Of a stretch of 64,000 bases of DNA, positions 20,605 through 29,079 are shown piece by piece. Source of the DNA: JABDIP01 sp965250245 (lineage in GTDB: Bacteria; Pseudomonadota; Alphaproteobacteria; DSM-16000; Inquilinaceae); assembly GCA_965250245.1 (NCBI GenBank), contig OZ252296.1, positions 4,464,001-4,528,000 of the forward strand, given 5' to 3'. Positions within the stretch are counted from its first letter, which is position 1, and each line of letters begins with the position of its first letter. A program made the translations under genes and the position numbers. Below the pieces are notes generated by a model. The model was not told the origin of the DNA and searched no databases. It saw nothing but the letters and a program-made list of their open reading frames with translations.

Positions 20605-22518
20605 ATGGCACTCAACATCCAGACGTTTTCCAACACCAGTGGCGGCTCGGCACTGTTCAAGGCGCTCGGCCATCCCGAGGCGGCCCCGAAGGCGGAGGCG
20701 CTGATCGCCCGCCTGGCCGGCGCCGGGCCCGTCGCGGTCTACGACCCTCTGGGCCAGTTGGAGACCTTCGCCGCGCTGAACGACCTGTCCGGCGTCTCCG
20801 TCGCCGGCGTCTTCGTCCAGGACATCACCCGCATCGGTGAGACCTTGCTGGGCCAGTCCTCCCGGCCGGTGAGCGAGCTGAAGGGCTGCGGGGCGTCGGT
20901 CGTGCTGGTCACGGCCTTCGATTCCGGCCGGCTGATCGACCAGATCCGACACCTGGTCCCCGATGGCGCCGATGTGCTGAGCCTGGACGAGATGCGCGTG
21001 CCCGACGCGCTGCTGACCAACAAGCGGCAGTATCTGGCGCCGATCAACTTCGCCACCAACTTCGCCTTCTTCCGCGAGGGCGGCGGTCACCATACCCGTC
21101 TGGTCACCGCCAATTACTGGGGCGGCTACGGGGCGAAGGACGCGCGCTTCTGGATGACGCTGTTCGACGAGTCCGGTGCGCGCCTGGCCACCTGGGAGCA
21201 GCCGCTGGGCGGCCCCAACGCCACCATCGTCATCGACAGCGCCGAGGTGCGCGCCGAGCACGGGCTCGGAGACTTCACCGGCCAGCTTTTCGTGCATGTG
21301 GTCGGCGGCGCCGGCCACGACATCGTCAAATACGCGCTCGACACCTATGGCGACGAGCCCTCTGTGCTCTCCTGCACCCATGACGCCAATGCCTGGCCCT
21401 CCGACCACTATGCCGGCCTGCCGGCCCCGCGCGACGGCGAGACAGTCGTGCTCTGGGTGCAGAACAGCCATCCCAGCGCCATTCCGGCCAAGGGCATCGG
21501 CCTCAACCGGATGGGCCGGGACGACATCGCCTGGCTCGAGACGCCGGTTCCCGGCTTCGGCACCTATGCGCTCGACGTCACCGAGCTGTGGCCCGACACG
21601 GTCTGGCCGGAGCAGTTCGAGGTCCAGGCCGGCAAGCATTTCGTGCGCCCGCGCTATGAGGTCACCCTGCCGAACGGCCGGCTGCGGATCGCCCACGTCA
21701 ATGTCGAGCGGGTCGATCTGAAGCCCGATCCCAAGCTGAAGGAGATCGGCAACCTGATGGGCAAGGGTTTCATCCTGCCCGCCCCGGTGCTGCCGACCGG
21801 CCGCTACCGCACCAGCGTGCTGCCGACGCCCATGGCGACCGGCCAGGAGACCCTGCCGATCGCCGCCATCGTCTATGACGCCCAAGGCGCGGAACAGGCC
21901 CGGCACGGCTTCGGCTGCCTCAAGCGCAGCGACAGCGCCGCCATCGAGATCGCCGAAGTGCTGAACGGCGCCGCCGAGGCGCTGGGCGGCGGCCACGGCC
22001 ATGTGGAGCTGGTCTACGACTTTTCCGAGGGCGGCGACGCGGATGGCTGGATGCACGCCATCTTCCGCTATGAGGACACCGAGTCGGGCCACGCGGCGGA
22101 GACCAGCTTCGGTGCTCACATGTTCAACACGGTACTGACCTACAAGGGCGAGCCGCAGAGCTATGCCGGCCGGCCGCCGGGCCTGTCGACCCGCCTGTTC
22201 CTGCGCCTGGGCCGCGACGGCACCGACGCCTTCTGCCACCTGATCTACCCGGCCTCCACCCCCTGGCACGCGTCCAGCAAGACCAGCCTGGTCCTGACCA
22301 ACCGGCAGGGCGAGGAGGTGGCCACCAAGGACGTCGCCATCCCCTGCGGCGGCTCCCACCTCTTCCGGGTCTCGGAGACCTTCTCGGCCGCCGAGCGCGA
22401 GGCTGCCGGCGAGGACGCCTATGTCCTCATCCGCGACGTCACCTGCCGCCTGTTCGGCTATCACGGCCTGCGCAACGCCGACGAAAGCTTCAGCCTGGAC
22501 CACATGTTCGGGTTCTGA
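20605..22518 (+). CDS. Large conserved-type protein of unknown function
   Basis: A 637-residue protein I do not recognise. Residues about 40-130 have a Rossmann-like alternation (AGPVAVYDPLGQLETFAAL, ASVVLVTAFDSGRLIDQI, VLSLDEM) that recalls the nucleotide-sugar-binding C-terminal domain of some C-methyltransferases. From about 140 to the end it is mostly beta-strand-like, with many Trp, His and Gly residues, e.g. RLVTANYWGGYGAKDARFWM and VLWVQNSHPSAIPAKGIGLN. There is no signal peptide or membrane helix. ATG is preceded by CAGGACG. Codon use is like the core genome, so it is a resident gene. Confidence 0.8.
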   Translation: MALNIQTFSNTSGGSALFKALGHPEAAPKAEALIARLAGAGPVAVYDPLGQLETFAALNDLSGVSVAGVFVQDITRIGETLLGQSSRPVSELKGCGASVVLVTAFDSGRLIDQIRHLVPDGADVLSLDEMRVPDALLTNKRQYLAPINFATNFAFFREGGGHHTRLVTANYWGGYGAKDARFWMTLFDESGARLATWEQPLGGPNATIVIDSAEVRAEHGLGDFTGQLFVHVVGGAGHDIVKYALDTYGDEPSVLSCTHDANAWPSDHYAGLPAPRDGETVVLWVQNSHPSAIPAKGIGLNRMGRDDIAWLETPVPGFGTYALDVTELWPDTVWPEQFEVQAGKHFVRPRYEVTLPNGRLRIAHVNVERVDLKPDPKLKEIGNLMGKGFILPAPVLPTGRYRTSVLPTPMATGQETLPIAAIVYDAQGAEQARHGFGCLKRSDSAAIEIAEVLNGAAEALGGGHGHVELVYDFSEGGDADGWMHAIFRYEDTESGHAAETSFGAHMFNTVLTYKGEPQSYAGRPPGLSTRLFLRLGRDGTDAFCHLIYPASTPWHASSKTSLVLTNRQGEEVATKDVAIPCGGSHLFRVSETFSAAEREAAGEDAYVLIRDVTCRLFGYHGLRNADESFSLDHMFGF

Positions 22519-22553
22519 GGGGCGGGCGGTCCACACCGCATCCCGACTCAGGC

Positions 22554-22631
22554 CGTCGTTCCCGCAAAAGCGGGAACCTCGATCGGTAAGAGCGCAGGTG
22601 GCTCGAGATTCCCGCATTCGCGGGAATGACG
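22554..22631. repeat. Palindromic repeat of the CCCGC-GCGGG type
   Basis: Two hairpin-forming units, CGTCGTTCCCGCAAAAGCGG and GATTCCCGCATTCGCGGGAA, whose outer ends also pair (CGTC with GACG). The same family, with arms GTCATTC..CGCGAAGGCGG, makes the outer palindrome at 24842-24976. It lies between the unknown 637-residue gene and trxB and contains no gene. Confidence 0.75.
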
Positions 22632-22759
22632 AGGAAGTGAGGTAAGCCGGTACTGGCCCTCAGCATCTGTCGACAGCCGCCCATCACCGTCTTGCTGAAC
22701 CCCATGCCCGTCCCTAGATTAAGGCCTCGATTTCGAAGCCCTCATTCCCCCGGAACACC

Positions 22760-23764
22760 ATGCCCGATACCCATCACGCCAAGGTCCTGATCATCGGCTC
22801 CGGACCGGCCGGTTACACCGCCGCGATCTATGCCGCGCGCGCCAGCCTGGAACCGGTGCTGATCCAGGGGCTGCAGCCCGGCGGGCAGATGACCATCACC
22901 ACCGATGTGGAGAACTATCCGGGCTTCGCCGACGTGATCCAGGGCCCCTGGCTGATGGAGCAGATGGCCGCCCAGGCCGAGCATGTCGGCACCAGGATGG
23001 TGTTCGACATCGTCAATGACGTGGACTTCACCAAGCGCCCCTTCACCGCCCACACCGATTCCGGCGACGTCTACACCGCCGACACGGTGATCATCGCCAC
23101 CGGCGCCCAGGCCCGCTGGCTTGGGCTGGACAGCGAGCAGGCGCTGCAGGGCAAGGGCGTGTCGGCCTGCGCCACCTGCGACGGCTTCTTCTTCCGCGGC
23201 AAGGAGGTGGCCGTCATCGGTGGCGGCAACAGCGCGGTGGAAGAGGCCATGTACCTCACCAACCACGCCACCAAGGTCACCCTGGTGCACCGCCGCGACC
23301 AGCTGCGCGCCGAACAGATCCTGCAGAGCCGGCTGTTCGCCAACCCCAAGATCGAGGTGATCTGGGACAGCGTGGTGGAGGAGATCCAGGGCGGCGGCGA
23401 CCCCGAGGGCGTCACCGGCGTGAAGATCAGCAACGTCAAGTCCGGCGAGACCAGCGTGGTGCCGGTCGACGGCGTGTTCATCGCCATCGGCCACGACCCG
23501 GCGACCGCCGTCTTCCGCGGCAAGATTGCCATGGATGCGGAGGGCTATATCATCACCGCGCCGGATTCCACGGCAACGGACGTGCCGGGCGTGTTCGCCG
23601 CCGGCGACGTGAAGGACAAGATCTACCGCCAGGCGGTGACCGCCGCCGGCATGGGCTGCATGGCCGCGCTGGAGGCGGAGAAGTTCCTGGCCGAGCACGC
23701 CGAGACCGGTATTTCCGCCCGCATCGCCGGGCGCGGAGAGCCTGCGGTGGCGGCGGAAGCGTGA
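22760..23764 (+). CDS. trxB: Thioredoxin-disulfide reductase
   Basis: A 334-residue flavoprotein that reduces thioredoxin with NADPH. The FAD-binding GSGPAGYTAAIYAARA motif is at residues 14-29, the redox-active CATC (Cys137, Cys140) is in SACATCDGFFF, the NADPH motif is VIGGGNSAVEEAMYLT, and the FAD-binding end is GVFAAGDVKDKIYRQAVTAAGMGC. Length is normal. The LysR gene follows on the same strand after 149 bases, an arrangement common in alphaproteobacteria. Confidence 0.97.
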   Translation: MPDTHHAKVLIIGSGPAGYTAAIYAARASLEPVLIQGLQPGGQMTITTDVENYPGFADVIQGPWLMEQMAAQAEHVGTRMVFDIVNDVDFTKRPFTAHTDSGDVYTADTVIIATGAQARWLGLDSEQALQGKGVSACATCDGFFFRGKEVAVIGGGNSAVEEAMYLTNHATKVTLVHRRDQLRAEQILQSRLFANPKIEVIWDSVVEEIQGGGDPEGVTGVKISNVKSGETSVVPVDGVFIAIGHDPATAVFRGKIAMDAEGYIITAPDSTATDVPGVFAAGDVKDKIYRQAVTAAGMGCMAALEAEKFLAEHAETGISARIAGRGEPAVAAEA

Positions 23765-23913
23765 GCCCGGTCCGGGCCGTGGTAACCTCCGGCGCGACCG
23801 GCGCATCCACGGCTTCGGATGGGCCGACAAGGGTGGTGACAACACCCGCATAACGGAACACGGGAGAGCGGCGGCCAACTCATCGGTCGGCACGCCGACG
23901 ATGAGAGGGCTTC

Positions 23914-24804
23914 ATGGATTGGGACAAGCTGCGTGTATTCCACGCGGTGGCGGAGGCCGGCAGCTTCACCCATGCCGGCGAGACCCTGAATCTCAGCCAG
24001 TCGGCGGTCAGCCGGCAGATCAGCGCGCTGGAGGACAGCCTCTCGGTGCCGCTGTTCCACCGGCATGCCCGCGGCCTGATCCTGACCGAGCAGGGCGAGC
24101 TGCTGTTCCAGACCGCCGACGAGGTGCTGGCCAAGCTGTCCCAGGCCGAAGCCCGGATCACCGACAGCAAGGAGGTGGCGCGCGGGCCCTTGACTGTCAC
24201 CGCGACCGTGGCCTTCGGCTCGACCTGGCTGACCCCGCGCATCCGCGAGTTCCTGCAGCTCTACCCCGAACTGCAGCTCAGCATGCTGATCTCAGACGAG
24301 CAGTACGATCTCAGCATGCGCCAGGCCGACGTGGCGATCCGCATGACCGCGCCAACCCAGCCGGACCTGATCCAGCGTCATCTGATGACGGTGCGGCTGC
24401 ATATCTACGGCTCGGTCGACTATCTGAAGCGTCGCGGCATCCCGAAATCGGTCGACGATCTGCAGAACCACGACCTGATCATCTACGGCAACGAGGCCAA
24501 GGCGCCGATCGAGAACGTCAACTGGCTGATGAATGTCGGCGATCCCGAGCCGGGCACGCGCCGGCCGGTGCTGCGTGTCAACAACCAGTACGCCATCTAC
24601 CGCGCCGTGCGCAGCGGGCTCGGCCTGGCCGGCCTGCCGGACTACATGGTTGACCCGAACCTGAACGTGGTGAAGGTGCTGCCCGACGTGAACGGCCCCA
24701 GCGCGGATTCCTACTTCGTCTATCCCGAGGAGCTGCGCCACTCCAAGCGCATCCAGGTATTCCGCGACTTCCTGGTCCGCAAGGTGGCGGAGAGCAAGTT
24801 CTAG
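23914..24804 (+). CDS. LysR family transcriptional regulator
   Basis: A 296-residue LysR-type protein. The N-terminal helix-turn-helix is WDKLRVFHAVAEAGSFTHAG, then LNLSQSAVSRQISALEDSL. The C-terminal substrate-binding domain spans about residues 90-290. It lies downstream of trxB, and this pairing suggests but does not prove a role in redox control. The ATG before DWDKLRVF is the family start. The effector is unknown. Confidence 0.93.
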   Translation: MDWDKLRVFHAVAEAGSFTHAGETLNLSQSAVSRQISALEDSLSVPLFHRHARGLILTEQGELLFQTADEVLAKLSQAEARITDSKEVARGPLTVTATVAFGSTWLTPRIREFLQLYPELQLSMLISDEQYDLSMRQADVAIRMTAPTQPDLIQRHLMTVRLHIYGSVDYLKRRGIPKSVDDLQNHDLIIYGNEAKAPIENVNWLMNVGDPEPGTRRPVLRVNNQYAIYRAVRSGLGLAGLPDYMVDPNLNVVKVLPDVNGPSADSYFVYPEELRHSKRIQVFRDFLVRKVAESKF

Positions 24805-24841
24805 CTGGTCTCGGAGCCTGACAACCGTAACCTCACCCGTC

Positions 24842-24976
24842 TGTCATTCTCGCGAAGGCGGGAATCCAGGTTTTACTGAGGTTCAATAATATGGGGACAG
24901 TATACCTAACTCTTTGAGTTAGGTATACTGTCCCCATATTATTCGTGTCTGGATTCCCGCCTTCGCGGGAATGACA
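24842..24976. repeat. Nested palindromes: outer CCCGC type, inner ggggacag type
   Basis: The outer arms are 28 bases each (24842-24869 and 24949-24976, one mismatch) of the GTCATTC-CGCGAAGGCGGGAA family. Between them lies a second, perfect inverted repeat: 28-base arms at 24885-24912 and 24916-24943 with a 3-base loop. Its core GGGGACAGTATACCTAACTC is shared with the giant palindrome at 28890-29032. The arrangement suggests that the inner element inserted into the outer one. Confidence 0.88.
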
Positions 24977-25149
24977 ACTAAGAGTACTCGGCTCACGCCA
25001 CTGAATGCCGGACTCGGCGCAATCCCCAATCTGACGCCGCCTCAGCCGCACCCGCATTTCCTGACCGGTCGGTCAGCTATGCGTCTGGCGCATGCAAGAA
25101 TTGTGCGATTATGCATAGCAAAGCGGCGGCCAGTGCCTATCTATTAACC

Positions 25150-25294
25150 GTGAGGACGCTGCATCGCAGCATCGCTCACAAGCCTCCGAACGCCGTTCGG
25201 AGCGGGGCTCGGCCACATATCGCCGGGTCCTACGTCTCCCAGACGTGAAGCCTCCCTGTTCAACTCGCCGGGCCTTGAGCCCGGCGTTTTTTTT
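25150..25294 (+). ncRNA. Candidate trans-acting small RNA
   Basis: A gene-free stretch with four consecutive stable hairpins on the plus strand: 25150-25179 (GTGAG/CTCAC outer, GCTGC/GCAGC inner), 25184-25202 (8-bp stem CTCCGAAC/GTTCGGAG), 25232-25246 (ACGTCT/AGACGT, loop CCC) and a G+C-rich terminator with eight Ts. Single-stranded CCTCC motifs after the third hairpin could pair with Shine-Dalgarno sequences, as in alphaproteobacterial sRNAs such as the alpha-r14/suhB type. A TATCTA at 25138 is a possible -10. I cannot assign it to a known family by eye. Confidence 0.5.
25266..25294 (+). terminator. Rho-independent terminator
   Basis: A perfect 8-bp stem CGCCGGGC/GCCCGGCG with loop CTTGA, followed by eight consecutive Ts. 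It is one of the two best intrinsic terminators in the window. It is too far from the LysR stop (about 460 bases) to be its obvious terminator, which supports a separate short transcript just upstream. Confidence 0.9.
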
Positions 25295-25347
25295 GTTCAG
25301 GAGGCGGATAGCGCGTCGTTCCGGGACGCGGTGCCGCCCCCCTCCCG

Positions 25348-26316
25348 CTACATGAACAGCCGTTCGCTGCTTTCCATCCCGTCATAGAGATGGGCGACGA
25401 ATTCGCCGTAACCGTTGTACAGCCGCGTCGGCACCCGGTCGCCCGAGCCCAACAGGCGTTCGGTCGCCTGGCTCCAGCGCGGATGGTCGACCTCCGGGTT
25501 CACATTGGCCCAGAAGCCGTACTCGCTGGCCTGCAGTTCCTCCCAGAAGCTGATCGGCCGCTCGTCGGTGAAGGTGAAGCGCACGATCGACTTGATCGAC
25601 TTGAAACCGTATTTCCACGGCACCGCCAGCCGGAGCGGCGCGCCGTTCTGGCGCGGCACCGGCTTGCCGTAGAGCCCGGTCACCATGAAGGCCAGCTCGT
25701 TGCGGGCCTCCTCCATGGTCAGCCCCTCGATATAGGGCCAGGGATACCAGAACTGGCGGAAGCCCGGCGCCTCGTCGTCCTGGAAGGTTTCCATGCGAAC
25801 GTATCGCGCCGAGCCCAGCGGCCGCGCGTAGTCGATCAGGGCGGCCATCGGGAAGCCGCTCCACGGCACCGTCATCGCCCAGGCCTCCACGCAGCGGTGG
25901 CGGTAGACCCGCTCCTCCAGCGGCATTGCGGCGATCAGCGTGTCGAAATCGACGGTGCGCTCCTGCTCCACCATCCCGTCGAAGGTGACGGTCCAGGGCC
26001 GGATCGCAAGCTCCTGGGCGGCGCGCCAGATGTTCTTGTGCGAGCCGTATTCGTAGAAATTGTTGTAGGTGATCGCATCGTCCTCGCTGGTCAGCTCGCG
26101 CTCGACCGTGTAGCGCAGGTTGCGCGTCACCGGGTACATGCCGGCGGTCGGATCGTCCTGCGCCAGCGCCGCGGTGCTCCCCAGCATTCCCGCGCTGCCC
26201 GCCACGATCGGGCCGGCGGCCGCGGCCTTCAGCAGGCTGCGGCGATTGAGATAGACGTCTTCTGGCGTCGCCGCCGACTCCGGCAGCTCCCAGCCCTTGC
26301 GGCTCCTGATCAGCAT
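25348..26316 (-). CDS. msrP: MsrP-like Tat-exported molybdoenzyme
   Basis: A 322-residue protein of the YedY/MsrP branch of the sulfite oxidase family, the molybdopterin subunit that reduces methionine sulfoxide in periplasmic proteins. A Tat signal is visible (NRRSLLKAAAAG, Arg25-Arg26, probable cleavage near ALA-QDD at residue 52). The molybdenum ligand is Cys142 in YRHRCVEAWAM. The start before LIRSRKGWELP is chosen from the family N-terminus; the frame remains open upstream. No gene for the haem partner MsrQ is adjacent. The molybdenum-cofactor genes mobB, moeA, moaD and moaE are elsewhere in this window. Confidence 0.92.
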   Translation of the reverse strand: MLIRSRKGWELPESAATPEDVYLNRRSLLKAAAAGPIVAGSAGMLGSTAALAQDDPTAGMYPVTRNLRYTVERELTSEDDAITYNNFYEYGSHKNIWRAAQELAIRPWTVTFDGMVEQERTVDFDTLIAAMPLEERVYRHRCVEAWAMTVPWSGFPMAALIDYARPLGSARYVRMETFQDDEAPGFRQFWYPWPYIEGLTMEEARNELAFMVTGLYGKPVPRQNGAPLRLAVPWKYGFKSIKSIVRFTFTDERPISFWEELQASEYGFWANVNPEVDHPRWSQATERLLGSGDRVPTRLYNGYGEFVAHLYDGMESSERLFM

Positions 26317-26416
26317 CGTCACTCCCTCACATGGACAGCCATTGACATAGGCCGCGTAAGGGCCCGGGGCAAAATCAACACTCGGTGAAATTTCTGTGTG
26401 GGGCGTTAATTCGGCG

Positions 26417-27502
26417 TCAGCCGCACAGGCCGCGCAACGCACCCCATTGCGACTCGTCGAGCGCCAGGTAGGTGCCCGTGCCGCCGGCCCGCAACGCCTC
26501 GACGCTGTCGTCGGAGACCGGATGCAGGCGGGTCATGAAATCGGCGGCATCCTCGTCGATATCGAGCCGCGCGGCGCGGAATTCCGCATAAGGCCCCGCG
26601 ACAACGCCGGCCGCGTTCAGGACGTCCAGCGCAAAGGCATCGGCGTCCTCCTCATGGGACTCCCGATAGCCCTCCCGGAGGAATTGGGCCGCGAGCGACG
26701 CATCGAATGCCGTTGACGAACCGTCGATCGGCATCAGGCTGAACAGCACGCCGACCGGATCCATCAGCAACAGGTCGCGGGTCGGATGGTCCAGCACAAC
26801 ATGGCCGATCTCATGGGCCATGATGCCGGCCAGCGCCTCCGCGCTGCCGGCACTGTCCGCCAGCGCGCCGGACATGACGATCTGGCCGCCGGGCAGCGTG
26901 AACGCGGCCGGCCGGTCGCCGTGGATCGCCAGCACGCCATAGCGCGCGCCGGCCGCCGGTCCCTGGGACAGCACCGCGAAGAGCTGCTGCAGCGCCGCCC
27001 CCGACGCCTCGTCATAACAGAACATGTCGTCATAGGCCCGGCCGTCCCGGGCCGCGATGGCCGCCACCACGGGTCCGGACAATCGGGTCCCCAGGCGCTC
27101 CTTCGCGGCGGGCGGAATCACCGCGGCGACATATTGCGCCACAAGCGGCGCCGACAAGAGCCAGGCAACGGTCAGGACCAGCAGCGCGCCGGCGGCCCAG
27201 CCGCCCATCTGCATCCAGGCCTTCAGGCCGACCGCGCCCCGCAGGTCGAGGTCCGGGAAGTACTCCGCCAGATTGTCGATCACCGGCGCGGCGAAGGTCA
27301 GGCGCGGCGGGGCGCCACCGCAGCCGACACGAAAGGGCGAGCGGCCGGTCGGCCGCTCGACGATCTCAAGACCGGCGGCCGGCCACATGCTCAGCCGCTG
27401 GTCGTTGGAATTCATCACCGCCAGGCCGGCATCGTCGATGGCGACGGTGACCCGGTGGCTGACGGCGGACCGGCCGTCATTGTAGAGGGCGCGGACCCGC
27501 AA
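26417..27502 (-). CDS. M48 family metallopeptidase
   Basis: A 361-residue zinc peptidase. The zinc site HEIGH is His230-Glu231-His234, and the third ligand is probably Glu284 in SHEEDADAF. One membrane helix at about residues 97-119 precedes the catalytic domain. The N-terminal 90 residues are a small beta-rich domain of the kind found before M48 domains in YjgN-linked peptidases. The start is TTG, three bases after the stop of the yjgN-like gene, so translation of the two is probably coupled. Likely role: quality control in the cell envelope (inference). Confidence 0.9.
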   Translation of the reverse strand: MRVRALYNDGRSAVSHRVTVAIDDAGLAVMNSNDQRLSMWPAAGLEIVERPTGRSPFRVGCGGAPPRLTFAAPVIDNLAEYFPDLDLRGAVGLKAWMQMGGWAAGALLVLTVAWLLSAPLVAQYVAAVIPPAAKERLGTRLSGPVVAAIAARDGRAYDDMFCYDEASGAALQQLFAVLSQGPAAGARYGVLAIHGDRPAAFTLPGGQIVMSGALADSAGSAEALAGIMAHEIGHVVLDHPTRDLLLMDPVGVLFSLMPIDGSSTAFDASLAAQFLREGYRESHEEDADAFALDVLNAAGVVAGPYAEFRAARLDIDEDAADFMTRLHPVSDDSVEALRAGGTGTYLALDESQWGALRGLCG

Positions 27503-27505
27503 GGC

Positions 27506-28735
27506 TCAGCCCTCCCCGGCCTCTGCCAGCGCCGCGGCCATTGCGGCGCCGGTCTGGCGCACCCGCTGCGCCGGGCCTTCGTACTGCTCGATCATCTGCA
27601 TCGGCGTCAATTCGCCAACCAGCAGCGTACGGCAGGCGGTGCGCATGACTTCGCGCCGCAGCCAGATCGATTTCACGATCGAGACATAGACCCCTGTCAG
27701 CAGCGCCAGCCACAACGGGAACAGGATGCCGACCGGCTCCATCGCCAATGCGGCCTCGGTGGCGGCTCGGTACAGCCACAACACCGCCAGCCCGGCGCCC
27801 AGCAGGGCCAGGATCCAGTGCAGCATCGTCGCCACCACCATCGAGACGGTGGGCAGCGCGCTGTTCAGGTCGACGCGGCCGAGGCTGGTGGCGGCGGCCA
27901 CGCAGTGCAGCTCGCGCACCCGATAACGGACATAGAAGATCGCCGGAATGATCAGCCCCGCGAGCGGCAGGAAGTTGAGCGGCGGCCCCGGCTCCACCGG
28001 CAGCCCTTCGCGCCAGCCTTCGACGATCGCCATCACCGCAGCCTGGTTGAGTCCGGCAAAGCCGATCAGCACGCCGATGACGCTCAGCCAGACGATCAGC
28101 CAGGCGCCGAAGGACCCGTCCCGGGATGGTTCATAGGTGAAACGCCGGTTGCCGAAGCGGGCATGGCGGATCTGATAGGCCCAGCAGCGGGCCCGCATCC
28201 AGGGATAGGCCAGGCCGAGCGTCAGGATGACCGCCAGCCATCCGGCGACCGCGATCGCCGCATAGGCGAAGGCGGAGCCGTCCATGCCGCCGCGAATGCC
28301 GCGCCAGAGCGTGTGGGAGGCCAGATACCGGCGGGTGCGATAGCGGCGCGCCTGGATCAGGAAGACCGCGACGGCGGCGGCGCCCGCCAGGCTGCCGATC
28401 CGGATCAGCGGCTCGGCGTCGCGGATCATGTACATGCCGACCAGGGTGGCAGCGATGACCGGGGCCGCGATGGCGGCGTCGATCAGGAAGCGGACCAGGG
28501 AATCGGCCGGCCGGCCGTCATACTCCATGCGCTCGCCGCCCAGCGACAGGTGGCGCCACATGAAAGCCCGGTAATCGGCCAGGGCCCAGAACCTGTAAGC
28601 GCCAAGGGTCAGCGCCGTCAGCACCCAGCCCTTCAGCACGAGCAGCAGCAACGGCAGGCGGGGCGGCTCGAACCGGGCCGACACGGCCGCCCGGCGGCGT
28701 TCCACCTGCGGGCCGACGAATGCCGGGGCGGTCAT
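27506..28735 (-). CDS. YjgN family (DUF898) membrane protein
   Basis: A 409-residue integral membrane protein with about six to eight hydrophobic segments. The repeated motif near LTLGAYRFWALADYRAFMW and LTLGLAYPWMRARCWAYQI is diagnostic for the YjgN/DUF898 family: a membrane segment ending in Gly-x-Tyr/Pro-x-Trp followed by Arg-x-x-Tyr/Trp. Function unknown. It is transcribed with the M48 peptidase immediately downstream, a pairing seen widely, which suggests that the two proteins work together. Confidence 0.9.
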   Translation of the reverse strand: MTAPAFVGPQVERRRAAVSARFEPPRLPLLLLVLKGWVLTALTLGAYRFWALADYRAFMWRHLSLGGERMEYDGRPADSLVRFLIDAAIAAPVIAATLVGMYMIRDAEPLIRIGSLAGAAAVAVFLIQARRYRTRRYLASHTLWRGIRGGMDGSAFAYAAIAVAGWLAVILTLGLAYPWMRARCWAYQIRHARFGNRRFTYEPSRDGSFGAWLIVWLSVIGVLIGFAGLNQAAVMAIVEGWREGLPVEPGPPLNFLPLAGLIIPAIFYVRYRVRELHCVAAATSLGRVDLNSALPTVSMVVATMLHWILALLGAGLAVLWLYRAATEAALAMEPVGILFPLWLALLTGVYVSIVKSIWLRREVMRTACRTLLVGELTPMQMIEQYEGPAQRVRQTGAAMAAALAEAGEG

Positions 28736-28889
28736 GCCGCCACCTCGGCGCAGTGAATATCACGCATGTCATTCCCCGAGCGTGCCCCGTCCTTAGAACG
28801 GGCAGCGCCACAAAAAGCGGCAATGCAAGGTAGTAATAAGGGGTTAAGAATTCGATACCCGGTGTTAACGCCGATTAGCGGGCCGGAGA

Positions 28890-29032
28890 CCAATAAGGGC
28901 ACGGCTAACAAGGGGGACAGTAATAGGGGGATGTAATAAGGGGACAGTATACCTAACTCAATGAGTTAGGTATACTGTCCCCTTATTACATCCCCCTATT
29001 ACTGTCCCCCTTGTTAGCCGTGCCCTTATTGG
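28890..29032. repeat. Perfect 143-nt palindrome (71-bp arms)
   Basis: Positions 28890-28960 are the exact reverse complement of 28962-29032, with one base (A) between. Each arm contains three spaced copies of a G-rich unit (AAGGGGGACAGTAATAGGGG and GGGGACAGTATACCTAACTC). The innermost part is shared with the palindrome at 24885-24943. Elements with a GGGGACAG core often accompany IS200-like (RAYT) transposases, but none is in this window. It fills the gap between the yjgN-like and EF-G-like genes. Confidence 0.95.
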
Positions 29033-29045
29033 TGCCAGATCGTAG

Positions 29046-29075
29046 GGGCGCCGGCGGCTCGAGCCGCCGGCGCCC
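29046..29075 (-). terminator. Perfect 30-nt palindrome after EF-G-like gene
   Basis: A self-complementary GC-only sequence (15-bp arms, central CTCGAG) starting four bases after the stop of the EF-G-like gene on the minus strand. It would form a very stable hairpin, but no T-run follows, so it is a possible RNA-stabilising or Rho-assisted end rather than a classical intrinsic terminator. Confidence 0.45.
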
Positions 29076-29079
29076 TAAT

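Noticed and set aside
19159..22617. 1152-codon minus-strand open frame over the oxygenase, SDR and 637-residue genes
   Set aside because: It spans three genes that have clear family motifs and ribosome sites on the other strand, and has no motif of its own.
22554..29032. CRISPR array from the repeated palindromes
   Set aside because: Copies are few, inverted rather than direct, and lack regular spacers or cas genes.
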